Assembly: GCA_023512835.1 (NCBI GenBank) | Contig: CM042090.1 | Location: 13,997,617-14,061,616 of the forward strand | Reading direction: 5' to 3' | Origin: Taxillus chinensis | Lineage: Eukaryota; Streptophyta; Magnoliopsida; Santalales; Loranthaceae | DNA length: 64,000 nucleotides | Shown: piece after piece, positions 35,000-49,321 of the stretch | Position numbering within the stretch: the first letter of the stretch is position 1 | Layout of the letters: every line of letters starts with the position of its first letter | Translations under genes and position numbers: made by a program | The notes under the pieces: generated by a model | The model's database searches: none | What the model was told of the DNA's origin: nothing | The model's input: only the letters and a program-made list of their open reading frames with translations

Positions 35000-37261
35000 G
35001 TAGCAAGACGCATAGATATATAAGTTACATTCTAATCGAAAGAAGTTTGTTACTCGTTACCCAAAAATACAATATGGGTGCATAGGTTATATTTTTATTG
35101 CACTTAATTTGTATATATGTAGACAGTGTAAATATCTGTAATTTCGGATTTTACCACATATATGGAATGCCTAATTTGGACATCTAAGGCTTCTATGGCA
35201 ATGGAATGATGCTCTCTCATCTATAGTATGGTTTTATTTAAATTTTTCGCAAAGAATTCGTTAAATTATTACATGTTTTCTTTGAAGAAAGTCTTAATTC
35301 CCCTAACGCAACAAAAGTGACGACGAGATAAATAAGAACAATTACGAGGTCGACTGGCATATATATACAAAAAAACACACGTACATAATCGGAGGGAGGG
35401 ACACAAGAGAGGAGGAACTCCTTACGTGAATAGTTTATCTTTTATCGGCCATCCTCAAAGGTATGTGTATATATATACATGTATTGGTCAAAAAGCTATA
35501 ATTCTACAACATTAAAATTAGTAAATCTCATAAATAAGACGATGAACTGTTCATCTATCTACTTGCATGGATGGCAAAAGTGTTCAAAATCATATAATTT
35601 GGAGCCATTTTTTAATTTTTAAACTAATTAATAACCTTATCTCTATTCTCTAGCTTGTGTGTGTGTGTCTATATATCAATTTGTAATACGTGTAAACTCA
35701 ATAATAAGTGTATTTACGCGAATAGGGTAACAACAACAACAACAACAACAAAACAACAACAACAACAACAACAATAATGGACTAGCTAGTAATTTTTTTC
35801 CCATTCTCGAGGCCTAGTACAACGTAATCCTCCAACATATAATTAATACCAAAACAAAAATAGGAGGATGGATAAACCCAATGGAAAGCTTACACACGAA
35901 AAAGAATTCGTGCTAATTAATAAATTGTGGTGAAATAGAGGTACAGTGAGAGAGTTGGAAATGAACTCCGCTTTCATATATTACGTTGATAGTAATAGTT
36001 AATTTGATACATATATACATATAAATATATATAACCAAAATATGTAGAAGGGACACAATTAATACTAAACACCTCCAAGTGTTTTCAGGGTGTTTGTATC
36101 ATTCAAATCGTATGTAACAAAAATATTCTGCGATTGTATGGTTTTCTTTTACACTAGCCCATAAATTAATTGACAACACTTAAACTTAAAACCAACAAAT
36201 TACAAGTGCAATTTAATCGGTACAAGGTTTTCTAAATTCGTGGTCTAAAACTAAAAATTCATTTCACTAACGGGACAAGTTTCAATTTTGAAATTAATGA
36301 TCTAGAAACTCTCATGCATTCAAATTATAGCCATACTCCCGCGCATATTTTCTGGTTTGCGCTCGGGTACTTGCGACTAGAAAAACCCTAATTATATTGC
36401 ATTCCATAATCAATATTAAACAAGATTATAACACTCACATCGATATATAGGACAATATCACCGAGAAAACATATAATTCTAAATCGTTATACAGTAAAAT
36501 AAGTGTGAAGAGAAACCCCTAAAAACACAAGTAGAACAATATAAATATGTTTAAAATATTAACGGCTTAACTTATTGATAGTTCATAGTGTTAGTGTCTC
36601 ATATAAGCATGAGACATTGAAAATATTAATCTATTGACTGATCCTTCTTAGCATATGCCACCCTCATATTCAAATACAATTATATATTTTGCTATACATA
36701 GATTATTATTAAATTCATCAAACGTAAGCGCACTTAATTTTTTTTTTTTTTAAATCTAGTTTTAAATGATTCCTTCAATAATCTATGTGTGCACCGCCGA
36801 TGGATAAGATTGGAAATGTATGTAGTTGGTGCAATTTTTGTTTTTAATATAATGACCCATCCCCAAAATATATGGTCGGGTGAGCTTAAAATTAAACCAC
36901 CACGAATGTTTTTCACATTCCAAATACGCGTTACCAGGAATCCTTCATTATATATAACAATTAACAATAATTTGTTAATACCCCGTAACCCATTATAACT
37001 AATAATAATTCATTTATAACAGTTAACCATAATTTGTTTATAACAGCCATTCGTTTCTTGCTTCACAGGTATAATTATATTAATTAAGACGGGTCCGTGA
37101 AAATTAACAAGCCAATTGGAAAAGCCTGGGCTTGCGGTTGCGGTTCCAATTCTATATAAATTGGAAGACACGCCAGAGTCGCCATTCATTGAAAGTGGTC
37201 TCTCTAACGCAACAGACAAGGGCCATTAAAGATTAGCATTAATTAATATAGTAGCGCAGCA
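35000..37261 (+). other. Spacer 5/6 (type B)
   Basis: No gene is visible. The CAA tract at about 35728-35775 is expanded and interrupted by one AAAACAAC step. Hairpin, telo-box-like motif and T-run are present. Confidence 0.75.
37144..37166 (+). promoter_or_regulatory. Core promoter of copy 6
   Basis: TATATAAAT at 37153-37161 with the same flanking arms, 109 nt before the ATG at 37262. Confidence 0.55.
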
Positions 37262-37536
37262 ATGGGATCGGCGGCTTTCTTCTTCTTCTTCTTCTTCTTC
37301 TTCCTTGTGGCGTGTTCTCGTCCTTCCAATGGTTCTGCTTCCGGGAACCCCGACTACCGGGATGCTCTGGCCAAGTCCATTCTCTTCTTCCAAGGCCAAC
37401 GCTCAGGCCATCTTCCCATCGGCCAAGGGATGACATGGAGGTCCCATTCCGGCCTCTCCGACGGCATCCTCGAAAATGTATGTATATATATACGCACTTG
37501 TTAAAAATAAGCTAATTAACATTTTATATATTCATT

Positions 37537-37581
<45 letters not shown>

Positions 37582-38589
37582 ATATATTGCAAACATACAT
37601 GCGCATGACAACGGGATTCATTCACGAAACTAAACTACCATATATATGATCCGTTTTCTTACTAGCTATTAGAAGCCTAATCACGTTCGTCAAGCGGATT
37701 GTGTTACTTTCCGTGACTAATCAATCAGGGATAAAATTTTGGCATGAAAATTAAAGAAAAGCGAAATGATTACATTAATGTCTAGAAGCACGTAGGCAAT
37801 AGAATAGTGTAAATTGAATTAAATACAATTTGGTATTTTGGAATGAAAAGAAACACAGAGGTTAATTTCAGCTAGCGCGTATGACTATAATTAAGCACCT
37901 GATGGAATAGCAGTACGTGAACGTCTATATTTAGTGTGAGCTTTTCCTCTCGGCTACGAATTAACTGGAAGACTCACGTAATTAGTGTGTTTCGTTTCCA
38001 GGTGAATTTGACCGGCGGCTACTACGACGCCGGCGACAATGTCAAATTCAACTTCCCAATGGCCTTCACCACCACCATGCTCTCTTGGGGCATCCTCGAG
38101 AACGGCAAGCGCATGGGCGACGAGCTCAGCGCTGCCCGTGAAGCTGTCCGATGGAGCACCGACTACCTTCTCAAGTGTGCTTCCAGCCTCCCTGACCGCC
38201 TCTATGTTGGCGTTGGGGATCCCAATGCCGACCACAGCTGCTGGGAGCGCCCAGAGGACATGGACACCCCCCCCGGACCGTCTACTTTGTCACGCCAGCA
38301 AAGCCCGGCTCTGATGTCGCCGCCGAGACCGCGGCAGCGCTGGCTGCTGCCTCCCTAGTGTTCCGGTCGACGGACCCAAGATACGCGGCAAAGCTACTGA
38401 GCACGGCGAGGGTTGTGTATGACTTTGCATCCCAGCACCTTGGCACGTACAGTGACTCACTCGGCGGCAGCGTTTGCCCATTCTACTGCTCCTATTCCGG
38501 ATATCAGGTATAGCCCATTGTTTGTCCCTTGTTCCATAATTAATTGTGACATGATTTCAGCATTTAATTAAAATTGTGACGGGTTGATA

Positions 38590-38620
<31 letters not shown>

Positions 38621-39782
38621 CAATATAAACATATGCCGATTCACGTCATGCATTTAATCTAATGGGATTTTCCATTTTTCCTTCAATTGGGAGCAGGACG
38701 AGTTGATGTGGGGAGCTGCATGGTTATTTAGGGCAACAAAGGACGCAAAATATTTAAGTATTGCCAACTCTTTTGGAACTAGCAATGCGCCGGACATCTT
38801 CAGTTGGGACAACAAGTACGCAGGCGCATATGTTCTCCTGTCAAGGGTAACGTTCACCAACTTAATTTTCAAATTGCTTGTGTACGTGTTAATTAAATAT
38901 GTTTCGCAACTTTCTCTGAACTAATTAGTACACGCTGTTTTTCCTTTTAGGGGGCTTTATTGAACAAAAACACGAATTTGTTCCAATTCAGTGAGGCGGC
39001 CGAAAATTTTGTGTGCCGCATTATTCCACAATCTCCTTCGTCCAGCACACAATACACACAAGGTGAAAAAAAGAAGAAGAGAGAGAGAATGAGAGTCTCC
39101 TGTTAGTGTTGATTATATATCGATTGAGTGAGACGACAATCTAAAGTTAAACTTTACCATGTATGTTTATATGTGTGTAGGTGGACTCATGTTTAAGCTA
39201 TCAGGAAGCAATCTCCAATACGTAACAGCCATTAATTTTCTTCTTACAACTTACTCCAAGTATATGAGTGCATCAAAGCATACATTCAATTGTGGCGGCC
39301 TCCAAGTCACCCCACATTCTCTACGATTGCTTGTAAAACAACAGGTAATAACTCCGTGTTTGATTAGCATACAAAAACACACACATACACTTTGTTAATC
39401 GATGCTTATTGTTTAATTATGAGCACAGGAACTAATTCGCTTCTACTTTTAGGTGGACTACATTTTAGGGGTAAACCCTCTGGGCATGTCATTCATGGTA
39501 GGATTTGGGACAAATTACCCACAAAGAATCCACCACAGAGGGGCATCCATACCTTCAATGAGAGACCATCCACAGAAAATATTTTGTGAAAATGGCATGG
39601 ACTACTTTCATACACAAAACCCAAATCCAAACAAGTTAATCGGAGCCGTTGTAGGTGGCCCGGACCAAAATGATGGGTATCCAGATGGTCGTGATGACTA
39701 CGGTCATTCGGAACCTGCCACTTACACCAATGCCGCTTTGGTTGGCTCTCTAGCATACTTGACCACATTCGATTCTCATTAA
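37262..39782 (+). pseudogene. Copy 6: GH9 endoglucanase with an eight-C exon-2 frameshift
   Basis: Exon equivalents are 37262..37477, 38002..38507, 38697..38846, 38951..39062, 39181..39344 and 39453..39782. This is the only copy with eight C (38267-38274). The frame shifts by two and ends at 38356-38358 after about 190 residues with a tail unlike that of the other copies. No other coding lesion is visible; exon 6 is intact with Gly before HSEP. A unique base in intron 3 (GCTTGTGTACG near 38877) marks the unit. Three run lengths (6, 7, 8) in one array show that the tract slips or is read unreliably. Confidence 0.85.
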
Positions 39783-42024
39783 GTAGCAAGACGCATAGAT
39801 ATATAAGTTACATTCTAATCGAAAGAAGTTTGTTACTCGTTACCCAAAAATACAATATGGGTGCATAGGTTATATTTTTATTGCACTTAATTTGTATATA
39901 TGTAGACAGTGTAAATATCTGTAATTTCGGATTTTACCACATATATGGAATGCCTAATTTGGACATCTAAGGCTTCTATGGCAATGGAATGATGCTCTCT
40001 CATCTATAGTATGGTTTTATTTAAATTTTTCGCAAAGAATTCGTTAAATTATTACATGTTTTCTTTGAAGAAAGTCTTAATTCCCCTAACGCAACAAAAG
40101 TGACGACGAGATAAATAAGAACAATTACGAGGTCGACTGGCATATATATACAAAAAAACACACGTACATAATCGGAGGGAGGGACACAAGAGAGGAGGAA
40201 CTCCTTACGTGAATAGTTTATCTTTTATCGGCCATCCTCAAAGGTATGTGTATATATATACATGTATTGGTCAAAAAGCTATAATTCTACAACATTAAAA
40301 TTAGTAAATCTCATAAATAAGACGATGAACTGTTCATCTATCTACTTGCATGGATGGCAAAAGTGTTCAAAATCATATAATTTGGAGCCATTTTTTAATT
40401 TTTAAACTAATTAATAACCTTATCTCTATTCTCTAGCTTGTGTGTGTGTGTCTATATATCAATTTGTAATACGTGTAAACTCAATAATAAGTGTATTTAC
40501 GCGAATAGGGTAACAACAACAACAACAACAACAACAATAATGGACTAGCTAGTAATTTTTTTCCCATTCTCGAGGCCTAGTACAACGTAATCCTCCAACA
40601 TATAATTAATACCAAAACAAAAATAGGAGGATGGATAAACCCAATGGAAAGCTTACACACGAAAAAGAATTCGTGCTAATTAATAAATTGTGGTGAAATA
40701 GAGGTACAGTGAGAGAGTTGGAAATGAACTCCGCTTTCATATATTACGTTGATAGTAATAGTTAATTTGATACATATATACATATAAATATATATAACCA
40801 AAATATGTAGAAGGGACACAATTAATACTAAACACCTCCAAGTGTTTTCAGGGTGTTTGTATCATTCAAATCGTATGTAACAAAAATATTCTGCGATTGT
40901 ATGGTTTTCTTTTACACTAGCCCATAAATTAATTGACAACACTTAAACTTAAAACCAACAAATTACAAGTGCAATTTAATCGGTACAAGGTTTTCTAAAT
41001 TCGTGGTCTAAAACTAAAAATTCATTTCACTAACGGGACAAGTTTCAATTTTGAAATTAATGATCTAGAAACTCTCATGCATTCAAATTATAGCCATACT
41101 CCCGCGCATATTTTCTGGTTTGCGCTCGGGTACTTGCGACTAGAAAAACCCTAATTATATTGCATTCCATAATCAATATTAAACAAGATTATAACACTCA
41201 CATCGATATATAGGACAATATCACCGAGAAAACATATAATTCTAAATCGTTATACAGTAAAATAAGTGTGAAGAGAAACCCCTAAAAACACAAGTAGAAC
41301 AATATAAATATGTTTAAAATATTAACGGCTTAACTTATTGATAGTTCATAGTGTTAGTGTCTCATATAAGCATGAGACATTGAAAATATTAATCTATTGA
41401 CTGATCCTTCTTAGCATATGCCACCCTCATATTCAAATACAATTATATATTTTGCTATACATAGATTATTATTAAATTCATCAAACGTAAGCGCACTTAA
41501 TTTTTTTTTTTTTTAAATCTAGTTTTAAATGATTCCTTCAATAATCTATGTGTGCACCGCCGATGGATAAGATTGGAAATGTATGTAGTTGGTGCAATTT
41601 TTGTTTTTAATATAATGACCCATCCCCAAAATATATGGTCGGGTGAGCTTAAAATTAAACCACCACGAATGTTTTTCACATTCCAAATACGCGTTACCAG
41701 GAATCCTTCATTATATATAACAATTAACAATAATTTGTTAATACCCCGTAACCCATTATAACTAATAATAATTCATTTATAACAGTTAACCATAATTTGT
41801 TTATAACAGCCATTCGTTTCTTGCTTCACAGGTATAATTATATTAATTAAGACGGGTCCGTGAAAATTAACAAGCCAATTGGAAAAGCCTGGGCTTGCGG
41901 TTGCGGTTCCAATTCTATATAAATTGGAAGACACGCCAGAGTCGCCATTCATTGAAAGTGGTCTCTCTAACGCAACAGACAAGGGCCATTAAAGATTAGC
42001 ATTAATTAATATAGTAGCGCAGCA
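39783..42024 (+). other. Spacer 6/7 (type B)
   Basis: No gene is visible. This is the standard type B layout with a pure CAA tract near 40513-40539 and a private-free sequence by eye. It serves as a good reference type B spacer. Confidence 0.7.
41907..41929 (+). promoter_or_regulatory. Core promoter of copy 7
   Basis: TATATAAAT at 41916-41924 with the same flanking arms, 109 nt before the ATG at 42025. Confidence 0.55.
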
Positions 42025-42299
42025 ATGGGATCGGCGGCTTTCTTCTTCTTCTTCTTCTTCTTCTTCCTTGTGGCGTGTTCTCGTCCTTCCAATGGTTCTG
42101 CTTCCGGGAACCCCGACTACCGGGATGCTCTGGCCAAGTCCATTCTCTTCTTCCAAGGCCAACGCTCAGGCCATCTTCCCATCGGCCAAGGGATGACATG
42201 GAGGTCCCATTCCGGCCTCTCCGACGGCATCCTCGAAAATGTATGTATATATATACGCACTTGTTAAAAATAAGCTAATTAACATTTTATATATTCATT

Positions 42300-42344
<45 letters not shown>

Positions 42345-43351
42345 ATATATTGCAAACATACATGCGCATGACAACGGGATTCATTCACGAAACTAAACTA
42401 CCATATATATGATCCGTTTTCTTACTAGCTATTAGAAGCCTAATCACGTTCGTCAAGCGGATTGTGTTACTTTCCGTGACTAATCAATCAGGGATAAAAT
42501 TTTGGCATGAAAATTAAAGAAAAGCGAAATGATTACATTAATGTCTAGAAGCACGTAGGCAATAGAATAGTGTAAATTGAATTAAATACAATTTGGTATT
42601 TTGGAATGAAAAGAAACACAGAGGTTAATTTCAGCTAGCGCGTATGACTATAATTAAGCACCTGATGGAATAGCAGTACGTGAACGTCTATATTTAGTGT
42701 GAGCTTTTCCTCTCGGCTACGAATTAACTGGAAGACTCACGTAATTAGTGTGTTTCGTTTCCAGGTGAATTTGACCGGCGGCTACTACGACGCCGGCGAC
42801 AATGTCAAATTCAACTTCCCAATGGCCTTCACCACCACCATGCTCTCTTGGGGCATCCTCGAGAACGGCAAGCGCATGGGCGACGAGCTCAGCGCTGCCC
42901 GTGAAGCTGTCCGATGGAGCACCGACTACCTTCTCAAGTGTGCTTCCAGCCTCCCTGACCGCCTCTATGTTGGCGTTGGGGATCCCAATGCCGACCACAG
43001 CTGCTGGGAGCGCCCAGAGGACATGGACACCCCCCCGGACCGTCTACTTTGTCACGCCAGCAAAGCCCGGCTCTGATGTCGCCGCCGAGACCGCGGCAGC
43101 GCTGGCTGCTGCCTCCCTAGTGTTCCGGTCGACGGACCCAAGATACGCGGCAAAGCTACTGAGCACGGCGAGGGTTGTGTATGACTTTGCATCCCAGCAC
43201 CTTGGCACGTACAGTGACTCACTCGGCGGCAGCGTTTGCCCATTCTACTGCTCCTATTCCGGATATCAGGTATAGCCCATTGTTTGTCCCTTGTTCCATA
43301 ATTAATTGTGACATGATTTCAGCATTTAATTAAAATTGTGACGGGTTGATA

Positions 43352-43384
<33 letters not shown>

Positions 43385-44546
43385 CAATATAAACATATGC
43401 CGATTCACGTCATGCATTTAATCTAATGGGATTTTCCATTTTTCCTTCAATTGGGAGCAGGACGAGTTGATGTGGGGAGCTGCATGGTTATTTAGGGCAA
43501 CAAAGGACGCAAAATATTTAAGTATTGCCAACTCTTTTGGAACTAGCAATGCGCCGGACATCTTCAGTTGGGACAACAAGTACGCAGGCGCATATGTTCT
43601 CCTGTCAAGGGTAACGTTCACCAACTTAATTTTCAAATTGCATGTGTACGTGTTAATTAAATATGTTTCGCAACTTTCTCTGAACTAATTAGTACACGCT
43701 GTTTTTCCTTTTAGGGGGCTTTATTGAACAAAAACACGAATTTGTTCCAATTCGGTGAGGCGGCCGAAAATTTTGTGTGCCGCATTATTCCACAATCTCC
43801 TTCGTCCAGCACACAATACACACAAGGTGAAAAAAAGAAGAAGAGAGAGAGAATGAGAGTCTCCTGTTAGTGTTGATTATATATCGATTGAGTGAGACGA
43901 CAATCTAAAGTTAAACTTTACCATGTATGTTTATATGTGTGTAGGTGGACTCATGTTTAAGCTATCAGGAAGCAATCTCCAATACGTAACAGCCATTAAT
44001 TTTCTTCTTACAACTTACTCCAAGTATATGAGTGCATCAAAGCATACATTCAATTGTGGCGGCCTCCAAGTCACCCCACATTCTCTACGATTGCTTGTAA
44101 AACAACAGGTAATAACTCCGTGTTTGATTAGCATACAAAAACACACACATACACTTTGTTAATCGATGCTTATTGTTTAATTATGAGCACAGGAACTAAT
44201 TCGCTTCTACTTTTAGGTGGACTACATTTTAGGGGTAAACCCTCTGGGCATGTCATTCATGGTAGGATTTGGGACAAATTACCCACAAAGAATCCACCAC
44301 AGAGGGGCATCCATACCTTCAATGAGAGACCATCCACAGAAAATATTTTGTGAAAATGGCATGGACTACTTTCATACACAAAACCCAAATCCAAACAAGT
44401 TAATCGGAGCCGTTGTAGGTGGCCCGGACCAAAATGATGGGTATCCAGATGGTCGTGATGACTACGATCATTCGGAACCTGCCACTTACACCAATGCCGC
44501 TTTGGTTGGCTCTCTAGCATACTTGACCACATTCGATTCTCATTAA
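42025..44546 (+). pseudogene. Copy 7: GH9 endoglucanase with a single exon-2 frameshift
   Basis: Exon equivalents are 42025..42240, 42765..43269, 43461..43610, 43715..43826, 43945..44108 and 44217..44546. The seven-C run at 43030-43036 is the only break. Exon 4 has Gly (QFGEAAEN) and exon 6 has Asp before HSEP as in copy 1. This allele combination differs from both neighbours, a sign of exchange between units. Catalytic residues downstream of the frameshift are preserved, which is unexpected for an old pseudogene. Confidence 0.85.
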
Positions 44547-46801
44547 GTAGCAAGACGCATAGATATATAAGTTACATTCTAATCGAAAGAAGTTTGTTAC
44601 TCGTTACCCAAAAATACAATATGGGTGCATAGGTTATATTTTTATTGCACTTAATTTGTATATATGTAGACAGTGTAAATATCTGTAATTTCGGATTTTA
44701 CCACATATATGGAATGCCTAATTTGGACATCTAAGGCTTCTATGGCAATGGAATGATGCTCTCTCATCTATAGTATGGTTTTATTTAAATTTTTCGCAAA
44801 GAATTCGTTAAATTATTACATGTTTTCTTTGAAGAAAGTCTTAATTCCCCTAACGCAACAAAAGTGACGACGAGATAAATAAGAACAATTACGAGGTCGA
44901 CTGGCATATATATACAAAAAAACACACGTACATAATCGGAGGGAGGGACACAAGAGAGGAGGAACTCCTTACGTGAATAGTTTATCTTTTATCGGCCATC
45001 CTCAAAGGTATGTGTATATATATACATGTATTGGTCAAAAAGCTATAATTCTACAACATTAAAATTAGTAAATCTCATAAATAAGACGATGAACTGTTCA
45101 TCTATCTACTTGCATGGATGGCAAAAGTGTTCAAAATCATATAATTTGGAGCCATTTTTTAATTTTTAAACTAATTAATAACCTTATCTCTATTCTCTAG
45201 CTTGTGTGTGTGTGTCTATATATCAATTTGTAATACGTGTAAACTCAATAATAAGTGTATTTACGCGAATAGGGTAACAACAACAACAACAACAAAAAAA
45301 AAAAAAACAACAATAATGGACTAGCTAGTAATTTTTTTCCCATTCTCGAGGCCTAGTACAACGTAATCCTCCAACATATAATTAATACCAAAACAAAAAT
45401 AGGAGGATGGATAAACCCAATGGAAAGCTTACACACGAAAAAGAATTCGTGCTAATTAATAAATTGTGGTGAAATAGAGGTACAGTGAGAGAGTTGGAAA
45501 TGAACTCCGCTTTCATATATTACGTTGATAGTAATAGTTAATTTGATACATATATACATATAAATATATATAACCAAAATATGTAGAAGGGACACAATTA
45601 ATACTAAACACCTCCAAGTGTTTTCAGGGTGTTTGTATCATTCAAATCGTATGTAACAAAAATATTCTGCGATTGTATGGTTTTCTTTTACACTAGCCCA
45701 TAAATTAATTGACAACACTTAAACTTAAAACCAACAAATTACAAGTGCAATTTAATCGGTACAAGGTTTTCTAAATTCGTGGTCTAAAACTAAAAATTCA
45801 TTTCACTAACGGGACAAGTTTCAATTTTGAAATTAATGATCTAGAAACTCTCATGCATTCAAATTATAGCCATACTCCCGCGCATATTTTCCTGGTTTGC
45901 GCTCGGGTACTTGCGACTAGAAAAACCCTAATTATATTGCATTCCATAATCAATATTAAACAAGATTATAACACTCACATCGATATATAGGACAATATCA
46001 CCGAGAAAACATATAATTCTAAATCGTTATACAGTAAAATAAGTGTGAAGAGAAACCCCTAAAAACACAAGTAGAACAATATAAATATGTTTAAAATATT
46101 AACGGCTTAACTTATTGATAGTTCATAGTGTTAGTGTCTCATATAAGCATGAGACATTGAAAATATTAATCTATTGACTGATCCTTCTTAGCATATGCCA
46201 CCCTCATATTCAAATACAATTATATATTTTGCTATACATAGATTATTATTAAATTCATCAAACGTAAGCGCACTTAATTTTTTTTTTTTTTAAATCTAGT
46301 TTTAAATGATTCCTTCAATAATCTATGTGTGCACCGCCGATGGATAAGATTGGAAATGTATGTAGTTGGTGCAATTTTTGTTTTTAATATAATGACCCAT
46401 CCCCAAAATATATGGTCGGGTGAGCTTAAAATTAAACCACCACGAATGTTTTTCACATTCCAAATACGCGTTACCAGGAATCCTTCATTATATATAACAA
46501 TTAACAATAATTTGTTAATACCCCGTAACCCATTATAACTAATAATAATTCATTTATAACAGTTAACCATAATTTGTTTATAACAGCCATTCGTTTCTTG
46601 CTTCACAGGTATAATTATATTAATTAAGACGGGTCCGTGAAAATTAACAAGCCAATTGGAAAAGCCTGGGCTTGCGGTTGCGGTTCCAATTCTATATAAA
46701 TTGGAAGACACGCCAGAGTCGCCATTCATTGAAAGTGGTCTCTCTAACGCAACAGACAAGGGCCATTAAAGATTAGCATTAATTAATATAGTAGCGCAGC
46801 A
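44547..46801 (+). other. Spacer 7/8 (type B, A-run in CAA tract)
   Basis: No gene is visible. The CAA tract at about 45277-45313 contains an uninterrupted run of 14 A, the largest poly-A of any unit. An extra C occurs in TTTTCCTGG near 45889. Confidence 0.75.
46684..46706 (+). promoter_or_regulatory. Core promoter of copy 8
   Basis: TATATAAAT at 46693-46701 with the same flanking arms, 109 nt before the ATG at 46802. Confidence 0.55.
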
Positions 46802-47076
46802 ATGGGATCGGCGGCTTTCTTCTTCTTCTTCTTCTTCTTCTTCCTTGTGGCGTGTTCTCGTCCTTCCAATGGTTCTGCTTCCGGGAACCCCGACTACCGG
46901 GATGCTCTGGCCAAGTCCATTCTCTTCTTCCAAGGCCAACGCTCAGGCCATCTTCCCATCGGCCAAGGGATGACATGGAGGTCCCATTCCGGCCTCTCCG
47001 ACGGCATCCTCGAAAATGTATGTATATATATACGCACTTGTTAAAAATAAGCTAATTAACATTTTATATATTCATT

Positions 47077-47110
<34 letters not shown>

Positions 47111-48124
47111 TATGTATATATATTGCAAACATACATGCGCATGACAACGGGATTCATTCACGAAACTAAACTACCATATATATGATCCGTTTTCTTACTA
47201 GCTATTAGAAGCCTAATCACGTTCGTCAAGCGGATTGTGTTACTTTCCGTGACTAATCAATCAGGGATAAAATTTTGGCATGAAAATTAAAGAAAAGCGA
47301 AATGATTACATTAATGTCTAGAAGCACGTAGGCAATAGAATAGTGTAAATTGAATTAAATACAATTTGGTATTTTGGAATGAAAAGAAACACAGAGGTTA
47401 ATTTCAGCTAGCGCGTATGACTATAATTAAGCACCTGATGGAATAGCAGTACGTGAACGTCTATATTTAGTGTGAGCTTTTCCTCTCGGCTACGAATTAA
47501 CTGGAAGACTCACGTAATTAGTGTGTTTCGTTTCCAGGTGAATTTGACCGGCGGCTACTACGACGCCGGCGACAATGTCAAATTCAACTTCCCAATGGCC
47601 TTCACCACCACCATGCTCTCTTGGGGCATCCTCGAGAACGGCAAGCGCATGGGCGACGAGCTCAGCGCTGCCCGTGAAGCTGTCCGATGGAGCACCGACT
47701 ACCTTCTCAAGTGTGCTTCCAGCCTCCCTGACCGCCTCTATGTTGGCGTTGGGGATCCCAATGCCGACCACAGCTGCTGGGAGCGCCCAGAGGACATGGA
47801 CACCCCCCCGGACCGTCTACTTTGTCACGCCAGCAAAGCCCGGCTCTGATGTCGCCGCCGAGACCGCGGCAGCGCTGGCTGCTGCCTCCCTAGTGTTCCG
47901 GTCGACGGACCCAAGATACGCGGCAAAGCTACTGAGCACGGCGAGGGTTGTGTATGACTTTGCATCCCAGCACCTTGGCACGTACAGTGACTCACTCGGC
48001 GGCAGCGTTTGCCCATTCTACTGCTCCTATTCCGGATATCAGGTATAGCCCATTGTTTGTCCCTTGTTCCATAATTAATTGTGACATGATTTCAGCATTT
48101 AATTAAAATTGTGACGGGTTGATA

Positions 48125-48161
<37 letters not shown>

Positions 48162-49321
48162 ATATAAACATATGCCGATTCACGTCATGCATTTAATCTA
48201 ATGGGATTTTCCATTTTTCCTTCAATTGGGAGCAGGACGAGTTGATGTGGGGAGCTGCATGGTTATTTAGGGCAACAAAGGACGCAAAATATTTAAGTAT
48301 TGCCAACTCTTTTGGAACTAGCAATGCGCCGGACATCTTCAGTTGGGACAACAAGTACGCAGGCGCATATGTTCTCCTGTCAAGGGTAACGTTCACCAAC
48401 TTAATTTTCAAATTGCATGTGTACGTGTTAATTAAATATGTTTCGCAACTTTCTCTGAACTAATTAGTACACGCTGTTTTTCCTTTTAGGGGGCTTTATT
48501 GAACAAAAACACGAATTTGTTCCAATTCAGTGAGGCGGCCGAAAATTTTGTGTGCCGCATTATTCCACAATCTCCTTCGTCCAGCACACAATACACACAA
48601 GGTGAAAAAAAGAAGAAGAGAGAGAGAATGAGAGTCTCCTGTTAGTGTTGATTATATATCGATTGAGTGAGACGACAATCTAAAGTTAAACTTTACCATG
48701 TATGTTTATATGTGTGTAGGTGGACTCATGTTTAAGCTATCAGGAAGCAATCTCCAATACGTAACAGCCATTAATTTTCTTCTTACAACTTACTCCAAGT
48801 ATATGAGTGCATCAAAGCATACATTCAATTGTGGCGGCCTCCAAGTCACCCCACATTCTCTACGATTGCTTGTAAAACAACAGGTAATAACTCCGTGTTT
48901 GATTAGCATACAAAAACACACACATACACTTTGTTAATCGATGCTTATTGTTTAATTATGAGCACAGGAACTAATTCGCTTCTACTTTTAGGTGGACTAC
49001 ATTTTAGGGGTAAACCCTCTGGGCATGTCATTCATGGTAGGATTTGGGACAAATTACCCACAAAGAATCCACCACAGAGGGGCATCCATACCTTCAATGA
49101 GAGACCATCCACAGAAAATATTTTGTGAAAATGGCATGGACTACTTTCATACACAAAACCCAAATCCAAACAAGTTAATCGGAGCCGTTGTAGGTGGCCC
49201 GGACCAAAATGATGGGTATCCAGATGGTCGTGATGACTACGATCATTCGGAACCTGCCACTTACACCAATGCCGCTTTGGTTGGCTCTCTAGCATACTTG
49301 ACCACATTCGATTCTCATTAA
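46802..49321 (+). pseudogene. Copy 8: GH9 endoglucanase with a single exon-2 frameshift
   Basis: Exon equivalents are 46802..47017, 47538..48042, 48236..48385, 48490..48601, 48720..48883 and 48992..49321. The seven-C run at 47803-47809 is the only break. Exon 4 has Ser and exon 6 Asp before HSEP, so apart from Thr in MAFTTTM the coding sequence closely matches intact copy 1. Intron 1 has a short AT tract ending in AAGTATG near 47108 instead of ATGTATG. Confidence 0.85.
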
